NCBI GenBank assembly: GCA_017509375.1
Contig: JAFWPT010000170.1
Location: 1 to 22,046 of the forward strand
From: Bacteroidales bacterium
Lineage (GTDB): Bacteria > Bacteroidota > Bacteroidia > Bacteroidales > UBA932
Direction of reading: 5' to 3'
DNA: 22,046 bases
Shown: in pieces, positions 14,743-22,046 of the stretch
Layout: each line of letters begins with the position of its first letter
How positions within the stretch are numbered: the stretch's first letter is position 1
Notes under the pieces: model-generated
The model's database searches: none
What the model was told of the DNA's origin: nothing
The model's input: only the letters and a program-made list of their open reading frames with translations
Program-made: the position numbers and the translations under genes

Positions 14743-17682
14743 ATGAAACGCTTGTTTGTAATCTTGCTGTCGGCTGTGCTGACGGCCGTGCCTGCCGTTG
14801 CCCAGTTCTATAATGGCGGTTCCGAGCCGGCGCATACCCGCTGGTACCAGATTACGACGCAAGATTACAAACTGGTGTATCCGGAAGGCCTGGATTCGCT
14901 CGCAAAACTCTATGCCGCCAGGCTGGAAAGCGTCAAGCTGAAGGTCGGCAGCACTGCGGGTTACGCTCCCAACCAGTTGTACCGCAAGCCGTTGCCGGTG
15001 GTGCTCCATTCCCGTACCGCTCTTGCCAACGGGATGGTAGCGTGGACGCCCAAGCGCATGGAACTCTATACTACCCCCGATTTCCAGGCGCCCCTTCCGC
15101 AGCCGTGGATGGACCATCTCACCATTCATGAGTCGCGCCATGTGTGCCAGATGCAATTTGGGCGCGAGAAGCGGTACTGGTTGCCAAATATCCTGGTGGG
15201 GCAAATATACCAGGGTGCGCTGGATATTCTCTACGGCGGCCCTGCTTTCTATGAAGGAGACGCCGTGGCGGCGGAGACTGAGTTGTCCTCCAGCGGGCGC
15301 GGACGCAACGCCGCTTTTCTGGAGTATTACCGTGCAGCCTTCCGGGAAGGCGATACCCGCGACTGGTGGAAATGGCGCTACGGCTCGCTAAAGTACTATG
15401 TCCCTGACCATTACACCATTGGATACATCACTATGGCCGGCATGAGGAGCGTATATGACGTTCCCGATTTCACCGCCCGCTACTACCAGCGCATAGTATC
15501 CCGGAAATTCTGGCCCTGGCCGGTATGCAATTTCCAGAAGACAGTGCGGGATGTGTCGGGCAAAAAGTTCCGGGAGGCGTTCCGGGAAGTTACCGATACG
15601 CTCGTGCAGCGCTGGAGCCGGGACGAGGCCGCTAGGGCGCCGTTCCAGCCGGCGACGCAGCTCACGCCCGCCCGGCGTCACTATACAGACTACTACGGCA
15701 CCTGCGTGCTCGACAGCCTCGTTTTCAGCATCCGGAAAGGCACCACGCAGGCGCCCGAGATGGTGTGCTTTATCCCCGGCAAGAAGGCCCCCAGGGCCGT
15801 TTCCCCCTTCGCTTTTTATACTTCAGCCCTCAAACCGGACCAGGCCAGCGGCCGTCTCTGGTGGAGCGAAGTCGTCAACGATACCCGCTGGGACATGGTC
15901 TCCTACTCTGAGATCTGGTACTCCGACGCCCGCGGCCGGCGTTCCTGCCTGAAGAAGCGTACCCGCTGGTACAACCCTGCCGTTTCTTCCGACGGAAAGC
16001 GGATCTCCGTGGTGGAGTATCCGGAGAAGGGCGGTTCCGTGCTGCTGGTGGTGGACGCCTCCGATGCAACGGTTCTGGAGCGCTTCCCCGCCCCGGACGG
16101 CATGCAGCTGGTAGAGTCGGAATGGATAGGGAACGAGCTGTACGCCTGTGCCATAGATAGCGGCGGCCAGGGCATATACGATGTGCGTAGCGGCTTCCGG
16201 AAGCTGCTGGACTGCGGTGCCAATGTGGTCAAACAGCTTTCCGTGCACGACGGCCGGCTGTACTTCGTCTCCGACCTTGACGGCGTGGATGAGCTTTACC
16301 GCTTTTCTCCGGCAGATTGCAGCGCCGTACGCCTCAGCTCCACTCCCGTGGGCTCGTCCTCCTATGCTTTTTTGCCCGACTGGCAGGGTCTGTGCTATTC
16401 GATGCTCAGCAAGGACGGACGTCATATCTACAGCACTCCGCTCCGGGATATGCCGGCAGAGGAAACTGCTGACTTCAGCATCAGGCACGTGTACGAATTC
16501 GCGGAGCAGCTTTCCGCCGGCGGTCCCGGCCCCATCGAGGCCGCAGAAATAGATATTCCCGCACCCAAGCGCTACAACAAGCTTTCCAACGCCTTCCGCA
16601 TCCATTCGTGGGCGCCGCTTTACATCGACTACGATGCGGTTGAAGAGATGAGTTTCGACGCCCTTGCAAGCTCCGCCGGTCTAGGTGCCACCGCTTTCTT
16701 CCAAAACGACCTCAGCTCCTTGCAGGGTACCGTCGCCTACAACGCCTCCTATTCCGACCACTGGGCGCACAAAGCAGAGACAAAACTGACCTACAATGGC
16801 TTGTATCCCGTCATTGAGGCCGGAGTTTCCGTGAGCAGCGACCCTCCGTACTGGTATTTCCTGCAGCACAAATTCAGTCATTTTGCTTATTCTACCAGCC
16901 TCACCAACGAAGCGCTTGAAGGGCTTCCTTCGGTAAACGCATCCTTGCGGATGTATGTCCCTCTGAGCTTTTCTTCCGGCGGCTGGTACAGGGGGATAGT
17001 GCCTCAGCTTAACTGGAACCTCTCCAACAACATTATCACCAGGGGGCAGTCGTTCCCCATGAACCGGGTGGCGGCAAGCCTGCGTGCATACATTATGAAG
17101 GCCACGCCGTCTGCCTGTACCTATCCCAAGTTGGGTACCGGGCTGGAACTGGGCTGGAGCGGCCGTCCCGGGGCTATGGGTATATTCAACCCCAACGCAT
17201 ACTTGTATAGCTACGCCTACTTCCCAGGCTTGATGGACTCCCATGGAACGCGTCTTTCCGCAATGCTGCAGAGGCATGGCACAGAGGCTTTGTTTTCCGA
17301 GCGTTATGCATCCGTGATGCCCAGGGGCATGGGGAGTTACTCCAACCTGGCATCGCAGATGGCGGCGTATCCGCTGCAGAGCCGCTTTACGCTGGACTAC
17401 GTATTCCCGTTCGCTCCCCTGGACTGGTCCGGACTGGGCCCGGTGGCTTATGTGCGTAACCTGGAGTGTACCTTGCACGGAGACTATTCCTGCTTCGGGG
17501 GCTCCAAGAAGATGGAAACCAAGCATATAGGGGGCGTGGGAGCGGAGCTCTGCGTGGTGCTGGGCAATATCTTGTGGATACCTTACGCTACTCGCCTGGG
17601 AGTAAAATACTATTATAATTTGGGCATCCCGTCGGGACTCGACCCGCACCAGTTCGACCTGGTATTCAGCGTGGATATGTAG
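14743..17682 (+). CDS. Predicted secreted zinc-metallopeptidase-like / beta-propeller / outer-membrane barrel protein, uncharacterised
   Basis: This 979-residue product begins with a signal peptide (MKRLFVILLSAVLTAVPAVA, cleavage about residue 20). Residues about 25-290 look like a gluzincin (peptidase MA-like) domain: HESRH at 129-133 fits the HExxH zinc motif, FYEGDAVAAE with E171 fits the third-ligand EGxA motif, and a later HYTIGYITMAGMRSVYD segment and a GKKFREAFREVTDTLVQRW segment match the usual helical tail. About 300-620 shows repeated beta-rich blades (for example PAVSSDGKRISVVEYPEKGG and RLYFVSDLDGVDELYRFS), like a TolB-type propeller. From about 640, alternating strands with aromatic girdles suggest an outer-membrane barrel ending in FSVDM. 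No biochemical role can be assigned. It follows galK after three bases, probably the end of the operon. Confidence 0.7.
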   Translation: MKRLFVILLSAVLTAVPAVAQFYNGGSEPAHTRWYQITTQDYKLVYPEGLDSLAKLYAARLESVKLKVGSTAGYAPNQLYRKPLPVVLHSRTALANGMVAWTPKRMELYTTPDFQAPLPQPWMDHLTIHESRHVCQMQFGREKRYWLPNILVGQIYQGALDILYGGPAFYEGDAVAAETELSSSGRGRNAAFLEYYRAAFREGDTRDWWKWRYGSLKYYVPDHYTIGYITMAGMRSVYDVPDFTARYYQRIVSRKFWPWPVCNFQKTVRDVSGKKFREAFREVTDTLVQRWSRDEAARAPFQPATQLTPARRHYTDYYGTCVLDSLVFSIRKGTTQAPEMVCFIPGKKAPRAVSPFAFYTSALKPDQASGRLWWSEVVNDTRWDMVSYSEIWYSDARGRRSCLKKRTRWYNPAVSSDGKRISVVEYPEKGGSVLLVVDASDATVLERFPAPDGMQLVESEWIGNELYACAIDSGGQGIYDVRSGFRKLLDCGANVVKQLSVHDGRLYFVSDLDGVDELYRFSPADCSAVRLSSTPVGSSSYAFLPDWQGLCYSMLSKDGRHIYSTPLRDMPAEETADFSIRHVYEFAEQLSAGGPGPIEAAEIDIPAPKRYNKLSNAFRIHSWAPLYIDYDAVEEMSFDALASSAGLGATAFFQNDLSSLQGTVAYNASYSDHWAHKAETKLTYNGLYPVIEAGVSVSSDPPYWYFLQHKFSHFAYSTSLTNEALEGLPSVNASLRMYVPLSFSSGGWYRGIVPQLNWNLSNNIITRGQSFPMNRVAASLRAYIMKATPSACTYPKLGTGLELGWSGRPGAMGIFNPNAYLYSYAYFPGLMDSHGTRLSAMLQRHGTEALFSERYASVMPRGMGSYSNLASQMAAYPLQSRFTLDYVFPFAPLDWSGLGPVAYVRNLECTLHGDYSCFGGSKKMETKHIGGVGAELCVVLGNILWIPYATRLGVKYYYNLGIPSGLDPHQFDLVFSVDM

Positions 17683-17685
17683 CCT

Positions 17686-17712
17686 GTTCCGTGCTGCTCT
17701 AAAAAGCGGAAC
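17686..17712. terminator. Weak hairpin between convergent genes
   Basis: GTTCCG (17686-17691) pairs with CGGAAC (17707-17712) around a 15-base loop. It covers the 16-base gap between the stop of the large secreted protein and the stop of yraN. It could serve as a shared transcription end, but the stem is short and lacks a T-run. Confidence 0.3.
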
Positions 17713-18106
17713 ACTGGTGCCTGGACACGTATAGCGGGATAAAGGCCTGGGGAAAGTATTCAATGCGAGGGGCGGGCTCGTCGAATACCACCGTGAGCAC
17801 ATCCAGCCATATTTCCAGATCGGCGGGCAAGGCTGCCCTTTCCTCGGAGTTCAAGAAGGCCTGCGCCGCTCCTACCATGCGCTGGCGCTTATCGTAGCCC
17901 ACATTTACTTCCGGCGGCACCGGGGCTCCTGCGCTGCGGGTTTTAACTTCCACTATGTGCAGAATCTTCCCCTGGATGGTGATAATGTCCAATTCCAGAT
18001 GGCTGGCTCGCCAGTTTCTCCTCAGTATCTTGTGCCCCATGCCGCACAGCCAGCTGCAGGCCTCTTCTTCGCCCCTCTGTCCTACTTTCTGTTTTTCCGT
18101 TTTCAT
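17699..18106 (-). CDS. yraN: YraN/UPF0102 family nuclease-like protein
   Basis: The 135-residue cytoplasmic protein belongs to the UPF0102 family, which has a restriction-endonuclease-like fold. Its biological role is poorly known; a role in DNA repair or recombination has been suggested from the fold. The family pattern is visible: GQRGEEEAC near the start, the HKILRRNWR segment, LELDIIT with Asp40, then VEVKTR with Glu53 and Lys55, giving the D...ExK active-site set. ATG 18106 gives the usual N-terminus and length. It is convergent with the large secreted protein gene and separated from the upstream small membrane protein gene by a strong terminator, so it is probably its own unit. No consensus promoter is obvious in the 45 bases available upstream. 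Confidence 0.9.
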   Translation of the reverse strand: MKTEKQKVGQRGEEEACSWLCGMGHKILRRNWRASHLELDIITIQGKILHIVEVKTRSAGAPVPPEVNVGYDKRQRMVGAAQAFLNSEERAALPADLEIWLDVLTVVFDEPAPRIEYFPQAFIPLYVSRHQCSAF

Positions 18107-18151
18107 AGCCCGGGCAAGATGGGGCTTTTCCCTTATTTAGCCAAGGAATCA

Positions 18152-18184
18152 AAAAAATCAGCAATGAGATTTTGCTGATTTTTT
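18152..18184. terminator. Rho-independent terminator (works in both orientations)
   Basis: AAAAAATCAGCAA (18152-18164) is the exact reverse complement of TTGCTGATTTTTT (18172-18184), with a seven-base loop. Read on the minus strand it ends in a run of seven T's, so it is placed to end the symporter-YeiH-small-protein transcript just after 18195. The plus strand also ends in six T's. Confidence 0.8.
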
Positions 18185-18194
18185 GCATAAAAAA

Positions 18195-18467
18195 TTATTT
18201 TTCTATTCTCTTCCACAGGCGCCACATCAGCCAGCCCCATGCAAGAAACAGCAGCAGGTACACCCAGAAGGGGAGGCTGGCGGTATAGCAGTCCCAGTCC
18301 AGGGTCTTCTGGTAGTCCGGTATATCGGTGTAGTAGTAGGCTCCTGCGCCGAAATCCAGGTCCGGATTCAGTCCAAGCCCATTTACCATGATAAATATCA
18401 CGGCCGCCACTGCGCATACTCCCGCAGCTATCGCCGCAACGCTGCCGGCAGAAAGCTTGCTGCGCAT
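18195..18467 (-). CDS. Small two-helix membrane protein, uncharacterised
   Basis: The 90-residue product has two predicted membrane helices: about residues 9-28 (SVAAIAAGVCAVAAVIFIMV) and about 66-84 (FWVYLLLFLAWGWLMWRLW). The loop between them is acidic and tyrosine-rich (GAYYYTDIPDYQKTLDW), and a basic tail follows (KRIEK). By the positive-inside rule both ends are cytoplasmic and the loop periplasmic. The ATG at 18467 begins one base after the YeiH-type stop codon. A longer upstream frame exists but would overlap the YeiH gene by 59 bases and add only a stretch read out of frame. Tight spacing and a following terminator make it the last gene of the transporter operon. I do not recognise the family. 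An accessory subunit is a guess from context. Confidence 0.7.
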   Translation of the reverse strand: MRSKLSAGSVAAIAAGVCAVAAVIFIMVNGLGLNPDLDFGAGAYYYTDIPDYQKTLDWDCYTASLPFWVYLLLFLAWGWLMWRLWKRIEK

Positions 18468-18468
18468 G

Positions 18469-19818
18469 TCAGTCAAGAGCAGGAACAGGGAACACGGCTC
18501 CGGAGAGCAGGAACCAGACCATTGCAAAAGTGAGAACTATATTGAAGGTCTGCCCCACTATATAGAGCCACAGCGGCTTGCCTCCCTTCATCTGGCGGGC
18601 AATATCGCGGAAATTGGTGTCCAGGCCTATGCTTACGAAAGCCAGTACGAAGCACCAGTTCTTATATTGGTCCAGCACGCCGTTCACGGCCTTTACCTGA
18701 TCGGCACCGGCCAGAGGCAGTACAATGAAAGAAGCAACCAGCGAGGCCACGAAGAAACCTATGATGAACTTGGGGAAACGGGTCCAAATCTCCCCCGCTC
18801 CCGCCTTCCGGCCGTCTTTGCGGTTCACAGACGTGGCAAAAAACAGGGCCACGAAGAAGGCAATGAAGCCGATGAGTATGTTCTGTATCATCTTCACCAG
18901 TACGGCGGCTTTCTCAGCCTCTCCGCCCAGCACTGAACCGGCAACCGCCACGGCGCCGGTGCTGTCCACCGTTCCGCCTATGAGCGCGCCGCCTATGATG
19001 GGGCTCATGCCGCACGCCTTTATTATCACAGGTTCCAGAACCATCATCAACACTGTGAATATGATGGAAATGGAGATGGTCATGGTGAGATCGTCTTTCT
19101 TGCAGCCCGATGCGGCTCCGGAGGCTATGGCGGCGGAAGTGCCGCACACGCTGGTAGCGGATGCCATGGTAATGACCAGCGGCTTGTTGTCCATCTTCAG
19201 CACCTTGGTGCCGAACCACCACATGAACAGAATCACGACGGGAGTGACCACCCATGCGATCCCCAGTCCGTAAAGGCCGAATTTGGCAATGTTGGAAAAC
19301 AGCACGGAGAAACCCATTATGACCAGACCGGTCTTGATATAGAACTCGGTGCGCACGGCGGGTTTCAGCCACGCCGGAGTGCCTACCGTATTGGATATCA
19401 GCATACCGACTATCAATGCCCAGAAGGCCCATTCAAGATAACGGTTGAGGGTAAACTCGGCACTGATAAGGCGTACCGCGAACGCCAGCACGAATACGCC
19501 GATAAACGCCGGAATTAACTTGCTGAACTTTTCTCCGGTGAGTTTGGCTCCCACGGAGAAGAGTACCCCCAGCACTCCCAAGGTGAGCAGCATCTTGAGC
19601 CAGAAAGCTCCGGCGGCAAGCTGCTGACCCAGAGGCACTGCCTTGGCAGCTGCGGCACCTGTGAGCTCTTCGCCCCAGGTCCAGGTCTTGAATTTAAGTG
19701 CGGAAAAATCGAAAGCGCCGCTCAGCACGGCCACGAGGCCTACGGCAATGATTATAAAACCAATCCAGACTGCCAGCCAGTCTTCGCTGTGAAGTAACTT
19801 GGAACTATTTTTAGACAT
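18469..19818 (-). CDS. YeiH-family putative sulfate/anion exporter
   Basis: This is a polytopic inner-membrane protein of the YeiH family (PF03601), members of which are called putative sulfate exporters; substrate is not established here. The 449 residues contain roughly ten or more hydrophobic helices. Family landmarks seen are LIVGMLISNT, FYIKTGLVIMGFSVLF, the conserved ASATSVCGTSAAIA (near the middle), IGGTVDSTGAVAVAG, MIQNILIG and the C-terminal FVSIGLDTNFRDI. E. coli YeiH has 349 residues; the extra length here is mainly N-terminal, with an added hydrophobic segment (about 15-35) and a loop. The start ATG 19818 lies 22 bases after the symporter stop. The small membrane protein follows one base after its stop. 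Confidence 0.87.
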   Translation of the reverse strand: MSKNSSKLLHSEDWLAVWIGFIIIAVGLVAVLSGAFDFSALKFKTWTWGEELTGAAAAKAVPLGQQLAAGAFWLKMLLTLGVLGVLFSVGAKLTGEKFSKLIPAFIGVFVLAFAVRLISAEFTLNRYLEWAFWALIVGMLISNTVGTPAWLKPAVRTEFYIKTGLVIMGFSVLFSNIAKFGLYGLGIAWVVTPVVILFMWWFGTKVLKMDNKPLVITMASATSVCGTSAAIASGAASGCKKDDLTMTISISIIFTVLMMVLEPVIIKACGMSPIIGGALIGGTVDSTGAVAVAGSVLGGEAEKAAVLVKMIQNILIGFIAFFVALFFATSVNRKDGRKAGAGEIWTRFPKFIIGFFVASLVASFIVLPLAGADQVKAVNGVLDQYKNWCFVLAFVSIGLDTNFRDIARQMKGGKPLWLYIVGQTFNIVLTFAMVWFLLSGAVFPVPALD

Positions 19819-19840
19819 TTATTAACTGTTTTCTACAAAA

Positions 19841-21202
19841 TTACAAAGAACTAATGAAAATGATTACAATCACTACCGGAATAACCCAGCGTATTAGAAA
19901 GTACAGCAGGTTGAAAACACGGCTGCTGAACGCCAGGGTACCGTTGTTTGTAAGTTCCGCTCTCACATCATCCTTTTTCATCTTCCATCCCGCGAACAAG
20001 GTGAAGGCAAGCGCCCCTACCATCATCAAGATGTTGGAGCAGATGTAATCACAGATATCGAAAATAGTCTTTCCGAAGAGTTTGAAATCCGAAAGCGCTC
20101 CGAATGACAGCGCGCAGAGTATCCCAAGACCGGCGGCCATCACAAAAAACAGCAGCACAGATTTCCAGCGTTTCATGTGAAATTGCTCTACCAGGTGCTC
20201 TACGCATACATCCAGTATCGATATCGAAGATGACAGGGCCGCCATCAAAATGGCCAGAAAGAAAACGATAGTCACGATATATCCCAGCACCGGCGCTTCA
20301 ACCCCCATTTGGGCGAAGATATAGGGCAAGGTTTCGTAAACCAGCGACGGGCCCGCTCCGGGCTCGATTCCCGCGGCGAATACTGCAGGCATAATGGCGA
20401 AGCCGGCTATAATGGCAAAGCCGGTGTCGAAGACGGAAGTCCATATTCCGGAGCCCAGGATGCTGTCTTTCTTCTTCATAAAAGAAGAATAGATGAGCAC
20501 GGTTCCTACGCCCAGCGACATGGAAAAGAACGCTTGCCCGAGGGCACAGGCCAGGCCGTGAGAATCCAGCTTCGAGAAATCCGGCTTCACGAGATATTCC
20601 ACTCCGGCCTTCGCGCCCGGCAAAGTGACGGAAAAAATCACCATCGCCAGCATGAGGGCCACCATGAGCGGAGTGGTAATCTTCGTGAACTTTTCTATGC
20701 CGTTCTTAACCCCTCGCAGCACAATGATTGCGGTGGCCGTCAGGAAGGTAAGATGCATGGAAATGGATTCCAAAGGGGATGAGGCCATGCGGCCGAAGAT
20801 GGCCGTAGCCTTGTCCGAATTGCCCTGGGCCAGCCTTCCGCTGAGCGAACGTACCAGGAAATCCAGCGACCATCCGCCCACCACGCAGTAGTAGGAAATT
20901 ATGATGAAGCAGGTCAATACAGACAGCAGCCCCATATATTTCCACTTGCTGCCCGGGGCCAGTTTATTGAAGGCACCGTACACTCCGCTCCTTGCCCTGC
21001 GCCCTATCAAGGATTCGCACACGAAGCATGGTACGGCAATCAGGGCCCCGCAAATAATGTAAGCAATGATGAAAGCGGCCCCTCCGTGTTCTCCTACCAT
21101 GTATGGAAAACGCCAGATGTTGCCGAGTCCTATTGCGGACCCCGCCATGGCCAGAATGAACGTGAAAGAACTTCCGAAATTTTCTCTTTGGGAAGACGGC
21201 AT
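19841..21202 (-). CDS. Sodium-dependent transporter of the NSS (SNF) family
   Basis: This inner-membrane symporter couples sodium entry to uptake of an amino acid or related amine (LeuT-type fold). The substrate cannot be read from the sequence. The 453-residue protein has the family's helix 1 sequence AGSAIGLGNIWRFPY at about 20-34, followed by GEHGGAAF (GENGGAAF in most members), and about eleven or twelve hydrophobic helices. The unwound helix 6 region contains ACALGQAFFSMSLGVGTVLIYSS, which carries the sodium-site glycine/serine pattern. It is the first gene of the three-gene minus-strand operon, preceded by a good promoter match and by folA. Its pairing with a YeiH-type exporter may mean import of a sulphur-containing compound and export of an oxidised product; this is speculation. 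Confidence 0.92.
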   Translation of the reverse strand: MPSSQRENFGSSFTFILAMAGSAIGLGNIWRFPYMVGEHGGAAFIIAYIICGALIAVPCFVCESLIGRRARSGVYGAFNKLAPGSKWKYMGLLSVLTCFIIISYYCVVGGWSLDFLVRSLSGRLAQGNSDKATAIFGRMASSPLESISMHLTFLTATAIIVLRGVKNGIEKFTKITTPLMVALMLAMVIFSVTLPGAKAGVEYLVKPDFSKLDSHGLACALGQAFFSMSLGVGTVLIYSSFMKKKDSILGSGIWTSVFDTGFAIIAGFAIMPAVFAAGIEPGAGPSLVYETLPYIFAQMGVEAPVLGYIVTIVFFLAILMAALSSSISILDVCVEHLVEQFHMKRWKSVLLFFVMAAGLGILCALSFGALSDFKLFGKTIFDICDYICSNILMMVGALAFTLFAGWKMKKDDVRAELTNNGTLAFSSRVFNLLYFLIRWVIPVVIVIIFISSL

Positions 21203-21226
21203 CTACTACTAACGTTTTAACGCTCC

Positions 21227-21255
21227 CAAATATCGGAAAAAATTCTGTAAAACAA
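21227..21255 (-). promoter_or_regulatory. Predicted promoter of the symporter-YeiH operon
   Basis: The minus strand has TTG (21253-21255), 18 bases, then GATATTTG (21227-21234). This agrees with the Bacteroidetes -33/-7 pattern with one mismatch, 24 bases before the symporter ATG. It separates the operon from folA transcription. Confidence 0.5.
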
Positions 21256-21267
21256 GCGATTGAGCCG

Positions 21268-21762
21268 TTAGTTTCGCTCGTAAACCACAAATTCGAACTT
21301 GTATCCGCTCTCCGGGTCTGTATGTGTTTCGGAGCTGCTTGCCCGGTGCCACACTGCTGGATCTATCTCCGGGAAGAAAACGTCGGCGCCTTCCACCACG
21401 GTGTGCACGTGGGTGATGTACAGGCGGTCCATCATAGGCAGGGCCGCACGATATACAGAAGCTCCTCCCATCACGAAGCACTTGTCCTTGCCGGTGGCCT
21501 CCGCCTCTCGGAAAGCTTCGTCGAAGGAATACACGCAGCATACGTCGGGAATGGGTTCGCCGCCCAGGTTGAGCACAATGTTCTTACGCCCCTTGAGCGG
21601 CCTGAAGGGCAGGGAGAAATAGGTAGTGCGGCCCATAATCACCGGGTAACCGGAGGTGACGGACTTGAAGTATTTGAGGTCTTCCGGGATGTGCCAGGGG
21701 AGATCCCCTTTCACCCCGATTCCGTTGTTGTCGGCAACAGCGACAATCAGGCACTTGAGCAT
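21268..21762 (-). CDS. folA: Dihydrofolate reductase
   Basis: The enzyme reduces dihydrofolate to tetrahydrofolate with NADPH, regenerating the cofactor that thymidylate synthase consumes. It is the target of trimethoprim. The 164 residues from ATG 21762 fit the usual length and start with the core strand MLKCLIVAVADNNGIG. Further landmarks are LPWHIPEDLKYF, with the substrate-binding acid in PED, the NADPH-binding VIMGRTTYFSL, FVMGGASVYR, and the closing YKFEFVVYER. An alternative ATG at 21792 overlaps the thyA stop as ATGA, adds ten residues and would allow translational coupling. I prefer 21762 because it matches family N-termini, but either may be used. Gene order thyA-folA is a common pairing. 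Confidence 0.93.
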   Translation of the reverse strand: MLKCLIVAVADNNGIGVKGDLPWHIPEDLKYFKSVTSGYPVIMGRTTYFSLPFRPLKGRKNIVLNLGGEPIPDVCCVYSFDEAFREAEATGKDKCFVMGGASVYRAALPMMDRLYITHVHTVVEGADVFFPEIDPAVWHRASSSETHTDPESGYKFEFVVYERN

Positions 21763-21788
21763 AGCAGAAGGGTGTTTTATGGTGTATT

Positions 21789-22046
21789 TCATACTGCAAC
21801 CGGGGCTTTGATTGCCGGCCACGGGTCATAGTCTTCCAGGGTAAAATCTTCGTATCGGAAGTCCCAGAGTTCCTTTATTTCCGGGTTCAGCCTCATGTGG
21901 GGGAGCGGCCGGGGCTCGCGGGACAGCTGTTCCGCCACCTGGTCGAAGTGGTTGAGATATATATGGGTGTCTCCGGTGGTATGGATGAACTCCCCCGGCT
22001 CCAGGCCGCATACCTGGGCCAGCATCATGGTCAGAAGGGCGTATGA
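21789..22046 (-). CDS. thyA: Thymidylate synthase, C-terminal part (runs off the window)
   Basis: ThyA makes dTMP from dUMP with methylene-tetrahydrofolate as carbon donor and reductant. Only the last 85 residues are present, open at the right edge. They contain [20 protein letters not shown], the dUMP-binding signature GDTHIYLNH, and the conserved ending [13 protein letters not shown]. The tail KAPVAV is characteristic because the C-terminus closes over the active site. The residue before PAIKAPVAV is Trp where E. coli has His; I take this as ordinary variation. The stop TGA overlaps a possible folA ATG by two bases. The missing N-terminal part, including the catalytic cysteine, lies beyond the window. 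Confidence 0.96.
   Translation of the reverse strand, partial: SYALLTMMLAQVCGLEPGEFIHTTGDTHIYLNHFDQVAEQLSREPRPLPHMRLNPEIKELWDFRYEDFTLEDYDPWPAIKAPVAV

Noticed and set aside
18468..18527. A longer start for the small membrane protein at 18527
   Set aside because: The extra 20 residues overlap the YeiH-type coding sequence and have no conserved look; ATG 18467 sits one base after the YeiH stop, as expected in an operon.
1..22046. CRISPR arrays, insertion sequences, prophage, tRNA or rRNA genes
   Set aside because: No regularly spaced repeats, transposase or phage motifs, or cloverleaf-like sequences were noticed while reading; all longer stretches are accounted for by protein genes.

Overview
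The window looks like a chromosomal segment of a member of the Bacteroidota, most likely order Bacteroidales. The evidence is Bacteroidetes-type -7 elements (TAnnTTTG or close variants) before several genes, weak or absent Shine-Dalgarno sequences, and gene content typical of the phylum: a Bacteroidetes-type fumarate reductase flavoprotein, type III pantothenate kinase, an LptC-like lipoprotein, a membrane-anchored PpiD/SurA-like foldase and a large YeiH-type exporter. I see no rRNA, tRNA, CRISPR array, insertion sequence or prophage gene. It reads as ordinary core chromosome with a few unusual details, not as an accessory island.

Layout. 1-1833 (minus): the N-terminal part of frdA/sdhA, preceded by ruvB. 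1834-2085: a very AT-rich divergent intergenic region with repeated DnaA-box-like 10-mers, a candidate regulatory or replication-origin-like region. 2086-11471 (plus): mfd, then a run coaX - outer-membrane barrel protein - TPR-like secreted protein - lptC - ppiD/surA-like. The last four concern the cell envelope, with LPS export and outer-membrane protein folding as the recognisable themes. 11507-12371 (minus): a secreted endonuclease/exonuclease/phosphatase-family gene split by a one-base frameshift at a six-A tract. 12480-17682 (plus): ychF, galK and a 979-residue secreted protein, closely packed. The 979-residue protein appears to join a zinc-metallopeptidase-like domain, a beta-propeller and an outer-membrane barrel. 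17699-22046 (minus): yraN; an operon of a sodium-dependent NSS-family symporter, a YeiH-type transporter and a 90-residue membrane protein; then folA downstream of the C-terminal end of thyA (the folate/dTMP pair).

Most genes are housekeeping. The least explained items are the 979-residue protein, the small membrane protein one base after the YeiH-type gene, the structured ruvB-mfd intergenic region, and the frameshifted nuclease-like gene with its terminal hairpin and upstream palindrome. Base composition changes visibly along the window: the mfd region is AT-rich and the galK region strongly GC-rich.
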